A stretch of DNA of 26,236 nucleotides from a virus. The stretch is from positions 1-26,236 of the IMG/VR virus record IMGVR_UViG_3300013131_000218, one strand, 5' to 3'. The first letter of the stretch is position 1. Each line of letters starts with the position of its first letter. This document shows, piece by piece, positions 16,559 to 24,150 of the stretch. The notes under the pieces were generated by a model. That model was not told the DNA's origin and did not search any database. It was given only the letters and a program-made list of their open reading frames with translations. A program made the position numbers and the translations under genes.

Positions 16559-18976
16559 ATGAGCAGAAAAGAAATCATTTATCAAGGGTTATTAGAGTTA
16601 AATGTAGTAGTTGAAGATTTTTCAGTATCGTCTCCTAATTATTTTCGAATTAGTTATTTACCTACTGAATTTACATCTGGACAAAACATTTTCAAATTCA
16701 AAGGTAATCCAGATACTTTTGTAGAAGATACTCCTATAGAAATTGAAATTTTAGATTCCAATGGAGATCCTATTTATTTTGAAATTGATTTAGATTTAGA
16801 ATCGTCTGAACAAGAAGCGATTGTTTCTGTATTTATTACGCAAGATATTCCACCTGGCCCCGTTGATATCGTTTTATGTGGTATTATTGATCAAGATGCT
16901 AATGGTAATCGATTACCAGAAACAATGGAGCCAAACATTAGATGGACTACGACAGTAGCTACTAATCCATCAAAGCGCAATGAAACGGAAATTATTTTCA
17001 ATACCACGCCTTCAGTTACTATTACATCTTCAACAGGGTCTTATTTAGATAAAGTATATTCAGGAGGTAATAAATTTTCATCCGCCACTGTCGATAATAT
17101 AGAATATTACTATGTAAATAATACTGCAGTATTTGTAACTAGTTCAGCTACTACAGTAGCATTTAATCCAAATGTAGTTTCCGCTACTGTATATGTATCA
17201 AGTTCTGTTATAGCGACCGCTACAGGGTTAACGCCGTCAATTGGCGGTACGTTAGTCGAATCGATATTTTCTTCTAGTTTATTGATTTCTAGTGGCTCTG
17301 GAGTAGGATATTTAAATGATTTTCTAGTTTTTGGAATTAACAATTCAAACTCGCAATACATTCCAACCCGTGGTAGAATTTCAACTATCAATATCATTTA
17401 TGAACAAACGGCATCGGCAGAACCGACTACAGAAAACAAATACAATTTAGCTACAGCATTTTTTACAAATTTAACGCCAACGGTAGGAACTGTAGCTAGA
17501 ATTCGTTCATATTATCGTAGCGCAGGCATTGGAGAGTATATTTTATCAAATGAAACAGACATTACTGGAACAGAATCTGAATTTGGATTTACTTCGCAAG
17601 TAGTCACAGCTTCATTTGCAATACCAACAGTGCATCGAAATGATCGGTTAGATTTCAAATTTGAATTTATCAATCCTTCAGGACTGGTAGCCAAGCAATC
17701 GATTCAATCTTTGAACAATTTATTTTTAGGAGGTAATACATATGTAGGTGGAGATGATAATTTGTTAACTGGTTCATTGTTTGTAGCGGGTGAAACGGGT
17801 ACCGGTGTACAATTATCTGGACGAAACAACGCAGCCTTGATACGAAGTATAGGTTATACTGGATTTGAAAATGCACTAGACGGTACGGGTCAAGCCGGAT
17901 TTGTAATGTACTCAGGGTCTGTTCAATCATTGTTAACGGCGGCAGAATCGTATGCTGGTGTAGGTTTGGAACTAGTAGCAAATTCAGAATCGTATTTTCG
18001 ATATGCAACTGATAATGGGGGTGAGTTAGATATTCGCACGAACAAATTTTTCATTGGTAATCAAGATGTGTTTTTAAGTGGGTCGTCTGGTCAATTGGAA
18101 ATTTTATATAAATCAGGTTCTGGAGCTGGTCAATTGACAAAATTTCATTTAGATACAACCGGTCAAGTAACAGCATCGGCATTTATTACATTTACAGGTT
18201 CAAATGATGCTACCAATTATCGAATGATGGATACGTCCATTGGATTGATTGACGGTAAAAATATAGCTCGGTTAATTTACTCGCAACAGTCGACGGTAAC
18301 GCAAGTTTCGCAATCCACCGCTACGCAGCAGTCTTCGTTAGAGACGACATACAGCACAGTAATAGGATCAGGTTCAGTCACTAGTCCATTTTTAAATTGG
18401 GTCGACTTAACGACACCAATATCAGTGTATTTGCTTCCATTTGAAAATGCTATTACTATATTCGGAAATGCAATTATAACAAAAAATACAGATAATGGCA
18501 TTACAGATTGTAGATTAGGATTCGGATTACGAGCTACGGTATGGAAACCAGTATCGTCATCGCTATCAAATACTCATACTACTAGTTTCGGATTACCAGA
18601 TACATCGTCATTAAATTCATATGTGGCTGGAAAATCTGGATCGCTAAATCTAGGAATAAATAATACAAATTTACCAGGATCGACAACAAATACATTTGAT
18701 TCAACTGATCCTGCGGGTACAACTAAATTTAGTCGACCATTTCGAATAGTATTAGCCATTCCATCTACTTCTGAAGATTCCATAGTAACTATTGCGCTTC
18801 AGTATAATTTATTAAGAATGAGAAGATCGGTATCATTATCAGGTAACGATCATTTATTTAGTTGGTCTATAGCAAACGTAAATGTACTGGCCGGACGAGC
18901 TTTGCAATCTAATACTACAACTGGATTAAGTGAAGCATTTGCACCAGAACCACCCGGTACTCCGTCTCCATCTTAA
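16559..18976 (+). CDS. Large tail-fibre / baseplate-appendage structural protein
   Basis: This 805-residue protein has an N-terminal region (about 20-165) with YFRISYLPTEFTSGQNIFKF, 'TPIEIEILDSNGDPIYFEI', 'PPGPVDIVLCG' and 'KRNETEIIFNTTPSVTI'. I recognise this as a conserved start of structural proteins in marine T4-like phages; it reads as a beta-sandwich, perhaps Ig-like. The central part (about 270-390) is similar beta structure. From about 400, Gly/Ser-rich segments such as NLLTGSLFVAGETGTGVQLS and 'FFIGNQDVFLSGSSGQLEIL' resemble repeating fibre shafts. The last 150 or so residues look like a compact beta tip, ending in a Pro-rich tail. No cleavage or chaperone domain is recognised. It stands alone between two motif-bearing gaps, so it may be its own transcription unit. 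Fibre or baseplate role is inferred. Confidence 0.6.
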   Translation: MSRKEIIYQGLLELNVVVEDFSVSSPNYFRISYLPTEFTSGQNIFKFKGNPDTFVEDTPIEIEILDSNGDPIYFEIDLDLESSEQEAIVSVFITQDIPPGPVDIVLCGIIDQDANGNRLPETMEPNIRWTTTVATNPSKRNETEIIFNTTPSVTITSSTGSYLDKVYSGGNKFSSATVDNIEYYYVNNTAVFVTSSATTVAFNPNVVSATVYVSSSVIATATGLTPSIGGTLVESIFSSSLLISSGSGVGYLNDFLVFGINNSNSQYIPTRGRISTINIIYEQTASAEPTTENKYNLATAFFTNLTPTVGTVARIRSYYRSAGIGEYILSNETDITGTESEFGFTSQVVTASFAIPTVHRNDRLDFKFEFINPSGLVAKQSIQSLNNLFLGGNTYVGGDDNLLTGSLFVAGETGTGVQLSGRNNAALIRSIGYTGFENALDGTGQAGFVMYSGSVQSLLTAAESYAGVGLELVANSESYFRYATDNGGELDIRTNKFFIGNQDVFLSGSSGQLEILYKSGSGAGQLTKFHLDTTGQVTASAFITFTGSNDATNYRMMDTSIGLIDGKNIARLIYSQQSTVTQVSQSTATQQSSLETTYSTVIGSGSVTSPFLNWVDLTTPISVYLLPFENAITIFGNAIITKNTDNGITDCRLGFGLRATVWKPVSSSLSNTHTTSFGLPDTSSLNSYVAGKSGSLNLGINNTNLPGSTTNTFDSTDPAGTTKFSRPFRIVLAIPSTSEDSIVTIALQYNLLRMRRSVSLSGNDHLFSWSIANVNVLAGRALQSNTTTGLSEAFAPEPPGTPSPS

Positions 18977-18993
18977 TACTATTTACATTTTCG

Positions 18994-19009
18994 ATATTTA
19001 TTACAAAAG
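18994..19009 (+). promoter_or_regulatory. Recurrent motif ATATTTATTacAAAAG upstream of 19018
   Basis: ATATTTATTACAAAAG lies in the 41-base gap before the gene at 19018, with 15 bases from the end of ATATTTATT to the ATG. Compared with the other copies it has one extra A before the AAAG. Only short 4-base flanking complementarity (TTTT/AAAA) is seen here. Confidence 0.45.
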
Positions 19010-19017
19010 AGAATTAA

Positions 19018-20136
19018 ATGGCAATTTCTAGTTTATCTGCGCAGTATGTTTCTGCGTCATTTCAAAATTTAATACAAATTTCCAGTTCAGGTCAAGTATT
19101 TGACGGTTTAGGAAATACTATTACCAATTTAACTGCTTCATTTGCAACGACAGCTTCGTATATTTCTCCGACATTTATTTCAGCATCGGCCGCGGCCTCA
19201 GGATTTGGTAGCGGAGGTTCTGGAACTACTATTAATACAAGTTCATTTGCTACGACAGGATCTAATACATTTAATGGATTGCAAACGATCAATGGCAATT
19301 TAATTATAACAGGATCTATTACTGCAAACCAATACGTTATATCGTCGTCAGTAATCAATGAAACAATTGTATTTAGTAGCGGGTCGACTATTTTTGGTAA
19401 TAGTTTAGATGATACTCATATATTTACGGGTTCATTATTAGTAACAGGCAGTTTATTTGTTACAGGATCGTTAATAGTTTCTGGATCTTCAACATTTAAA
19501 GTAATTGGACCTTCTGAATTTACGGGATCAGTTGCAATTAATGGTACACTTTCAGCGCCAGCAGCTTCAATTACGGCTCAATCTGTAACAGCTTCTTTGT
19601 TTGGAACAGCTTCATATGCCGTTACTTCATTAACAGCTTCGTATGCATTAAGTGGAGGCTCTGGAGGAACTTCTTCAACAGTATCAACGGCTCAGACAGG
19701 GTCAGTATCAGGTACGACATCGGAAACAGTAATTCAATCGTTAACGATTCCAGCAAATACATTAAGCACTGACAATTTTGCTAGAATTTCTTCAAAAATA
19801 TTCGCTACTAATTCTAGCAACTATTCTTTAGGAATGTATATTAATTCTGCGAATTCATTAAATGGTAGCGAAAAGACCATAGCATTTATACCTGTCAATA
19901 GCGCCGTCAAATATTCTGTAGTAACAAGAACCATAGCTGTCGCCAATGCAACGACAGACACAAATTGGATATCTGATACATCATTGGTGCAAGATCCAGC
20001 ACAAGGATCAAATTCATTAGCACACGCTTCTTCTTCAATAGACTGGACGACTATACAATATGCATTGATAACGGTATTACCACAAAATTCAGGCGATTCA
20101 TTTATATGTCGCGGAACTTATTTTGAAAAAATATAA
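19018..20136 (+). CDS. Tail-fibre protein with short TGS-type shaft repeats
   Basis: This 372-residue protein is rich in Ser, Thr, Gly and Ala. The shaft (about 70-215) is built of short repeats, for example SLLVTGSLFVTGSLIVSGSS with a 7-residue period near residues 138-157, and later 'TASYA'-type units (SLFGTASYA, SLTASYALS). The C-terminal 150 or so residues (after SGGSGGTSSTVST) form a separate non-repetitive beta domain ending TWISD-type strands and ICRGTYFEKI, likely the distal tip. This layout (repetitive thin shaft plus compact C-terminal head) is that of phage fibres, and the head would be the receptor-contacting part. Both statements are inferred from composition. The following gene starts two bases after this stop, so a fibre gene is linked to a nucleotide-metabolism gene. 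Confidence 0.6.
   Translation: MAISSLSAQYVSASFQNLIQISSSGQVFDGLGNTITNLTASFATTASYISPTFISASAAASGFGSGGSGTTINTSSFATTGSNTFNGLQTINGNLIITGSITANQYVISSSVINETIVFSSGSTIFGNSLDDTHIFTGSLLVTGSLFVTGSLIVSGSSTFKVIGPSEFTGSVAINGTLSAPAASITAQSVTASLFGTASYAVTSLTASYALSGGSGGTSSTVSTAQTGSVSGTTSETVIQSLTIPANTLSTDNFARISSKIFATNSSNYSLGMYINSANSLNGSEKTIAFIPVNSAVKYSVVTRTIAVANATTDTNWISDTSLVQDPAQGSNSLAHASSSIDWTTIQYALITVLPQNSGDSFICRGTYFEKI
19423..19496 (+). repeat. In-gene short tandem repeat encoding (F/L)xVTGSL units
   Basis: About four imperfect copies of a 21-base unit encode successive TGSLLV / TGSLFV / TGSLIV / SGSS blocks in the fibre shaft. The copies differ mainly at third codon positions (ggttca, ggcagt, ggatcg, ggatct for Gly-Ser), so they are old or held by protein-level selection rather than recent slippage products. 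Confidence 0.55.
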
Positions 20137-20138
20137 TC

Positions 20139-22853
20139 ATGATTAAAACAGTAATTGCAATTTATCCGGGAAGATTTCAACCTTTTGGTCAACATCATGC
20201 AAAATCATTTAAATGGCTGCAACAAAATTTTGGAGCACAAAATACATACATTGCAACTTCAGATAAAGTAGAATTGCCTAAATCGCCATTTTCATTTTCA
20301 GAAAAGAAACAAATCATTGATGAATATGGATTAGGAGATTATGTAGTACAAACGAAAAATCCATACAAAGCAGAAGAAATTTTAGGTTCTATGGACCCAG
20401 CTACTACTGCAGTTGTATTTATGGTAGGTGCAAAAGACATGCAAAACGATCCTAGATTTGCTATGAAGCCAAAACGAGACGGGTCAGATTCCTACTTTCA
20501 ACCATACGATAAAAATAAAAGCAATTTGCAAGGGTTTGATAAACATGGATATTTAATTGTAGGGCCTCATGTATCGATTGCAATTCCAGGATATGGCGAA
20601 ATGTCAGGCACTGCCTTACGTAAAGCATTAGGAGCAAAAATTCCAAGATCTGAAAAAATTAAAATGTTCAAGGCAGTATTTGGTTGGTATGATGAATCTA
20701 CTGCTAACATGATTTTCAGTAAACTAGAACCAATATCAGAATCAAAATCTTCAATTGCGGAAATGTTTAAAAAAAGTAAATCTGCAACTACAACAAAACA
20801 TAAAGTAGAAGAGCAGATTTTTACTAAAGATTGGTGGAGTCAAATAATTGATTCAGTTATCAATGAACCAATTTCTGAAGGATATCCAAGTCAAAAGCAG
20901 ACAGATCAACATAACGCTAAAATTGAAAAACTTCGTAATTATCTTCGTAAACATATAGGAAAGGAATTTTCCTATTCATTTAATGAATTTCCAAAAACGG
21001 TTTATGGAGTTAAAATGCAAGAGTCTGTTATTTGCGAAATATGCAATAAACCGTTCAGACAAATAACAGAAAGACATTTAAAATATAAACACGACACAAC
21101 ACTTAACGAATATATCGATCAATATCCAACTGCAAAATTATTATCCGATTCTCTCAGAAAAGAATTGCGAGATAATAATCCAATGAAATACATTAAAAAT
21201 ATAAAAAAAATTGCTGAGACTAAACTAACTCGATACGGAGATAAAAATTATAATAATTACGAGCAAAGTAAAAAAACGAAGTTGGAGAAATATGGTAATG
21301 TGACATATAACAATCCAAAATTTGGAAGAGATAATTCATCGACCCGAAGCGATGTTCGTAAATTAATAAGTAAAGGTGTTACTGAATCATATGTAAAAAA
21401 TCCTGCTTTAAAAAATGAACGTTCTATAATAGGTAAGAATTTTGGCTTTGGAAACAAACAAGAATTCAAAAAGAAAATGATAGACAAAGGTTATTGGCTA
21501 TCAGAAGATGCAAAATCAGAGTTTTCATTGTATCGAAACTCTGTACGAAATATTACAGAAATAAATTATCATACATTTTTTAAGGAGATACCAAATGCAC
21601 ATTTACGTTCTAAAAAAATGCATTTAGACCATAAATACTCAATTTTTGAAGGATTTATGCATGATATTGACCCGGAAATTATAGGCCATTATAAAAATTT
21701 AGAAATAATGAGCCATTACATTAATGAATCAAAAAATATAAAATCTTCAATTTCATTATCCAAATTAGTTGAAGAAATACTTAATTCAAAAAATACCTTA
21801 GATATGGGGTATCAATTATTAATGTGCGGTGGGGCCGGGGGGCATATGGCCCACCCATTCAACATTGATTCAGTAAAAACAGGAAAAGATTTAATTGATA
21901 TCTTCAATAAATCAATTACATATTTGGAAAAAGGGCCCGCGGCAGTTAAAATTGACGGAGTTAACGCTTCAATTCGATTTGTTGAACTCAATGGTAAAAA
22001 ACAATTTGTCTTAGATCGAGGTTCAATGAAGCCGTTAGATGTACAAGGTATTACTAAAACAGATTTAGAATCGAGATTTGGTGAAGGACATGGTATGATT
22101 AAAATAGGCGGAACTGTATTAGATATATTCAATGCAGCGATTCCAAAAATTACATCGGCAATTAAATCATTAGGATTATGGGACAATCCTAATATTATGT
22201 TGAATATTGAATATGTAGCAGGCTCGACCAATGTATTACAGTATGATGAAAATTTTCTAGCAATACATGGTTTATTAGAACTGTATCAAGCAACTCCGAA
22301 ACGAAGAGCGACTAAAGAAATTTCATATAGCAAATCGGCGATGCAAGATTTACTAAATAATTTAGGTGAAACAGCAAAAAAATACAATTACAATGTGCTA
22401 GGATCAATTCCTACAACGCTTACATCTAAGCCGAATTTATCTACAGAGCTTAATCGTAAATACACTGTCACATTCAATGCAAGTACTAAAGAGACTAAGA
22501 CCTTGCTGCAGTGGTTAAACGACGCTAAAGTACCTGATACGACAATTAAAACGATAGACGGTAAAACAATATCTGCATTATCCAAAGAAGTTCTAATGAA
22601 AATTTCCGATGGTATTCCTTTAGATGAATTCATTGCCGATACAAAAGATTACAAAGACGCTGTCGATGGATTTGTAATTTATCTAGCTACTATGAAGTTA
22701 GGAGATGCAATATTAGATAAATTATCATCGCCACTGGGTCCAGTAAAAGATCATGAAGGTATTGTAATACGAGACAAACGAATTTACAACGAGCCGTTTA
22801 AAATTACTGGAAAATTTATTTTAGGTGGATTAGCCAGCAGTTTTAGAAAATGA
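20139..22853 (+). CDS. NMNAT-like nucleotidyltransferase / HNH endonuclease segment / polynucleotide-ligase-like protein
   Basis: One 904-residue frame with three parts. Residues 1 to about 200 are an HIGH-type nucleotidyltransferase of the NMNAT family: YPGRFQPFGQHH (9-20) and SGTALRK (156-162, the ISGTxxR site). The usual HxGH is changed to GQHH. Residues about 293-562 are a homing-endonuclease-like segment (separate entry). Residues about 563-904 are a nucleotidyltransferase of the ligase superfamily: KIDG (Lys604, motif I), DRGS (626-629), EGIVIRD (873-879, motif IV) and FKITGKF (887-893, motif V). The lead-in GGAGGHMAHPF (564-574) is a signature I associate with phage ligase-like proteins. 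A role in NAD or RNA-end metabolism is plausible. Whether the middle segment is removed or translated within the protein is unknown. It starts two bases after the fibre gene stop. Confidence 0.85.
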   Translation: MIKTVIAIYPGRFQPFGQHHAKSFKWLQQNFGAQNTYIATSDKVELPKSPFSFSEKKQIIDEYGLGDYVVQTKNPYKAEEILGSMDPATTAVVFMVGAKDMQNDPRFAMKPKRDGSDSYFQPYDKNKSNLQGFDKHGYLIVGPHVSIAIPGYGEMSGTALRKALGAKIPRSEKIKMFKAVFGWYDESTANMIFSKLEPISESKSSIAEMFKKSKSATTTKHKVEEQIFTKDWWSQIIDSVINEPISEGYPSQKQTDQHNAKIEKLRNYLRKHIGKEFSYSFNEFPKTVYGVKMQESVICEICNKPFRQITERHLKYKHDTTLNEYIDQYPTAKLLSDSLRKELRDNNPMKYIKNIKKIAETKLTRYGDKNYNNYEQSKKTKLEKYGNVTYNNPKFGRDNSSTRSDVRKLISKGVTESYVKNPALKNERSIIGKNFGFGNKQEFKKKMIDKGYWLSEDAKSEFSLYRNSVRNITEINYHTFFKEIPNAHLRSKKMHLDHKYSIFEGFMHDIDPEIIGHYKNLEIMSHYINESKNIKSSISLSKLVEEILNSKNTLDMGYQLLMCGGAGGHMAHPFNIDSVKTGKDLIDIFNKSITYLEKGPAAVKIDGVNASIRFVELNGKKQFVLDRGSMKPLDVQGITKTDLESRFGEGHGMIKIGGTVLDIFNAAIPKITSAIKSLGLWDNPNIMLNIEYVAGSTNVLQYDENFLAIHGLLELYQATPKRRATKEISYSKSAMQDLLNNLGETAKKYNYNVLGSIPTTLTSKPNLSTELNRKYTVTFNASTKETKTLLQWLNDAKVPDTTIKTIDGKTISALSKEVLMKISDGIPLDEFIADTKDYKDAVDGFVIYLATMKLGDAILDKLSSPLGPVKDHEGIVIRDKRIYNEPFKITGKFILGGLASSFRK
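20996..21055 (+). repeat. 10-bp inverted repeat spanning the 5' edge of the endonuclease segment
   Basis: AACGGTTTAT (20996-21005) is perfectly complementary to ATAAACCGTT (21046-21055), separated by 40 bases that include the putative junction near the ATG at 21015. The left arm lies in the host gene and the right arm in the inserted segment. Both are coding (KTVYG and NKPF). A repeat of this size could occur by chance in AT-rich DNA, so it is listed for its position. Confidence 0.35.
21015..21824 (+). mobile_element. In-frame HNH homing-endonuclease-like insertion
   Basis: About 270 codons (residues 293-562 of the host frame) carry features of phage homing endonucleases. They are a C2H2-type finger CEICNKPFRQITERHLKYKH (Cys299, Cys302, His313, His318), LNEYIDQYPTAKLLSDSLRK just after it, two related repeats TKLTRYGDKNYNN and TKLEKYGNVTYNN, and an HNH-like catalytic block 'HLDHKYSIFEGF' (Asp497, His498) with 'PEIIGHYKNLEIM' (Asn520). 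The segment begins at or near an in-frame ATG (21015) and runs without a stop into the ligase domain at the ATG/TGC at 21822-21827. Edges are approximate. I see no intein splice motifs (no terminal His-Asn) and no group I intron core that I can recognise. It may be a tolerated protein insertion, an unrecognised intron, or a fused free-standing endonuclease. Confidence 0.75.
21828..21855 (+). other. GC-rich run and strong hairpin at the 3' edge of the insertion
   Basis: GGTGGGGCC (21828-21836) pairs with GGCCCACC (21848-21855) with one bulged G, around a loop that includes six Gs (21837-21842). The stretch encodes the GGAGGHMAHP signature but uses GGG, GCC, CAC and GGG codons that are scarce in the AT-rich surroundings. 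It lies directly downstream of the endonuclease segment. Confidence 0.55.
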
Positions 22854-22854
22854 T

Positions 22855-22869
22855 ATATTTATTATAAAG
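22855..22869 (+). promoter_or_regulatory. Recurrent motif ATATTTATTATAAAG upstream of 22873
   Basis: ATATTTATTATAAAG fills most of the 19-base gap after the composite gene; only nine bases separate the end of ATATTTATT from the ATG at 22873. A minimal TATA-TTTAT-TATA self-complementarity is present. Such short spacing would give a very short or absent leader if the motif is a -10-type element. Confidence 0.5.
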
Positions 22870-22872
22870 TTT

Positions 22873-23466
22873 ATGGCAAAATTACAAAACATCAAAGCAA
22901 TTCGTCAAATGCTAGACGGTACGCATAGAACGCAAACTCGTACGTCAGTAAGCTTTGCACAACCTACATCTAAAACTCGCGAAGTCGGAGAAGTTTGGAC
23001 AGACGCTAATGGAAATGAATGGGAACAGCGAGAAGGATATAAAATACAAAAAGGAAAGTTAGACGAGATTCGTTCTTTACTAGCAAAAAATCAAATGCCA
23101 GCCCATTGCCCGAAATGCAGCAAACAAATGAACAAAAAATTAGATAGAAAATTTTGGTTGTATGAAAAGCATTGTTTCGATTGTCAAGTTGCATTTGAAC
23201 ATACTTTACGAATTGAAGGCAAGTATGCAGATTATGAAAAAGATCGTATGAGAAGAAATGCAGAATCTTGGTTAAAAGACGCAGAGCAAGAAGCTATGGA
23301 ATTAGTCGAAGCATTTCGAAATCCATTGTCTTTTGCTAATGCAGACGGTACAATTGAAAAATGGACCGGAGGACAAGATCCAGAAGAAATTGCACAAAAA
23401 ATAGAAGAAGAGTTTCGTAATTTCAAAGAAAATTTCTTACTTAAATTAACTACAGAAAATGATTAA
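22873..23466 (+). CDS. Conserved phage protein with a zinc ribbon
   Basis: This 197-residue protein opens MAKLQNIKAIRQMLDGTHRT and contains VGEVWTDANGNEWEQREGY (about 38-56), a Cys4 site (Cys79-x2-Cys82, CPKC; Cys101-x2-Cys104, CFDC), RIEGKYADYEKDRMRRNAES and a Glu-rich helical C-terminus. I recognise the overall pattern as a conserved hypothetical protein of T4-like marine phages; no function is assigned in that family to my knowledge. The four cysteines most likely bind zinc. Its stop overlaps the next start by eight bases, linking it with the putative capsid-targeted proteins. Roles in DNA or RNA binding are possible but not shown. Confidence 0.7.
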   Translation: MAKLQNIKAIRQMLDGTHRTQTRTSVSFAQPTSKTREVGEVWTDANGNEWEQREGYKIQKGKLDEIRSLLAKNQMPAHCPKCSKQMNKKLDRKFWLYEKHCFDCQVAFEHTLRIEGKYADYEKDRMRRNAESWLKDAEQEAMELVEAFRNPLSFANADGTIEKWTGGQDPEEIAQKIEEEFRNFKENFLLKLTTEND

Positions 23467-24115
23467 ATTAAAAGATTTGCTAAAAGAAGCTGAAGAAGCT
23501 AAACAGCCTGTTTCAGTTAAAGATGAAGTTGTTAAATTTTTCAATTCCAATAAAAAGAAATTGGAAAAATTAATGGACGATGAAGAATGGGACGATTTCT
23601 ATGAAATGGCGTTTGAAAAATTTCCAGATTACGATCAGGATGATGTGGCACAGGCAATGAACAAAGCAGCTTTACACGCCGGATATTTTGAAAATGAAGA
23701 CGTGCCTGAAATGCCAACAGAAAAAGAATTAGAAACTATGACATTCGGAGAAAAGTCTCAGCAAAAGGGCATTTCAATGAGCGACTACGACAAAAAACAA
23801 AAAATGCCCAAGACTTCGTCTACTGAGCTTTATATGGAATCTAAAAAAAAAGATCTAGAACCAATTGAAGAAGCTGAATATAGAGGTCGCAAAGTAAAGT
23901 TAGGCAAACCTTTTTATACTCCTGGAGGTCCTAGAAAGCGTGCAGTGTATGTAAGAAATGCCAAAGGTAATGTTGTTAAAGTAGGCTTTGGTGAGCCAGG
24001 AATGAAAATTAAAAAGAACAACCCAGAAAGGAGAAAATCATTCCGAGCTCGACATAACTGCGATAATCCAGGACCAAGATGGAAAGCTCGCTACTGGTCT
24101 TGCAGATTTTGGTAA
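23459..24115 (+). CDS. Putative prohead-processed virion protein with conserved basic C-terminal domain
   Basis: This 218-residue protein starts MIKLKDLLKEAEEAKQ, a short amphipathic peptide ending in L-K-E before Ala. That is the form of T4 capsid-targeting peptides cut by prohead protease gp21 (L/I-x-E). A second such site, PIEEAE near residues 139-144, precedes the C-terminal domain (about 145-218): YRGRKVKLGKPFYTPGGPRK, 'VKVGFGEP', RKSFRARHNCDNPGPRWKAR and YWSCRFW. I recognise that domain as common in phages and some large viruses, with unknown function. Its Arg/Lys/Trp/Cys content suggests nucleic-acid contact. Residues 20-125 are acidic and helical. Processing and packaging are inference. 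It overlaps the gene at 22873 by eight bases. Confidence 0.65.
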   Translation: MIKLKDLLKEAEEAKQPVSVKDEVVKFFNSNKKKLEKLMDDEEWDDFYEMAFEKFPDYDQDDVAQAMNKAALHAGYFENEDVPEMPTEKELETMTFGEKSQQKGISMSDYDKKQKMPKTSSTELYMESKKKDLEPIEEAEYRGRKVKLGKPFYTPGGPRKRAVYVRNAKGNVVKVGFGEPGMKIKKNNPERRKSFRARHNCDNPGPRWKARYWSCRFW

Positions 24116-24120
24116 TTAAC

Positions 24121-24137
24121 ATATTTATATAAAATAT
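24121..24137 (+). promoter_or_regulatory. Variant recurrent motif and 6-bp inverted repeat upstream of 24151
   Basis: ATATTTATATAAAAT (24121-24135) is a two-mismatch variant of ATATTTATTNNAAAG in the 35-base gap before the gene at 24151. ATATTT (24121-24126) and AAATAT (24132-24137) form a short inverted repeat. The gap from motif to ATG is 21 bases, among the longest of the set. Confidence 0.4.
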
Positions 24138-24150
24138 AAACTTATAAACT

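Noticed and set aside
19423-19496. CRISPR-like or recent tandem DNA repeat
   Set aside because: The repeats are short, in frame and diverged at silent positions, so they reflect a repetitive fibre protein.
21015-21824. Intein in the NMNAT-ligase gene
   Set aside because: No block A pattern follows a candidate first Cys/Ser, and no His-Asn precedes the Cys at the 3' junction (LLMC). A divergent intein cannot be fully excluded.
21015-21830. Group I intron in the NMNAT-ligase gene
   Set aside because: I could not find the conserved P/Q/R/S core elements at either edge, and the whole segment is open in frame. Boundaries that end in G and keep the frame exist (for example 21017-21826), so this stays untested rather than disproved.
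21837-21842. G6 run as a programmed frameshift site
   Set aside because: The zero frame continues intact through the conserved ligase motifs and there is no X-XXY-YYZ heptamer in frame or useful alternate frame.
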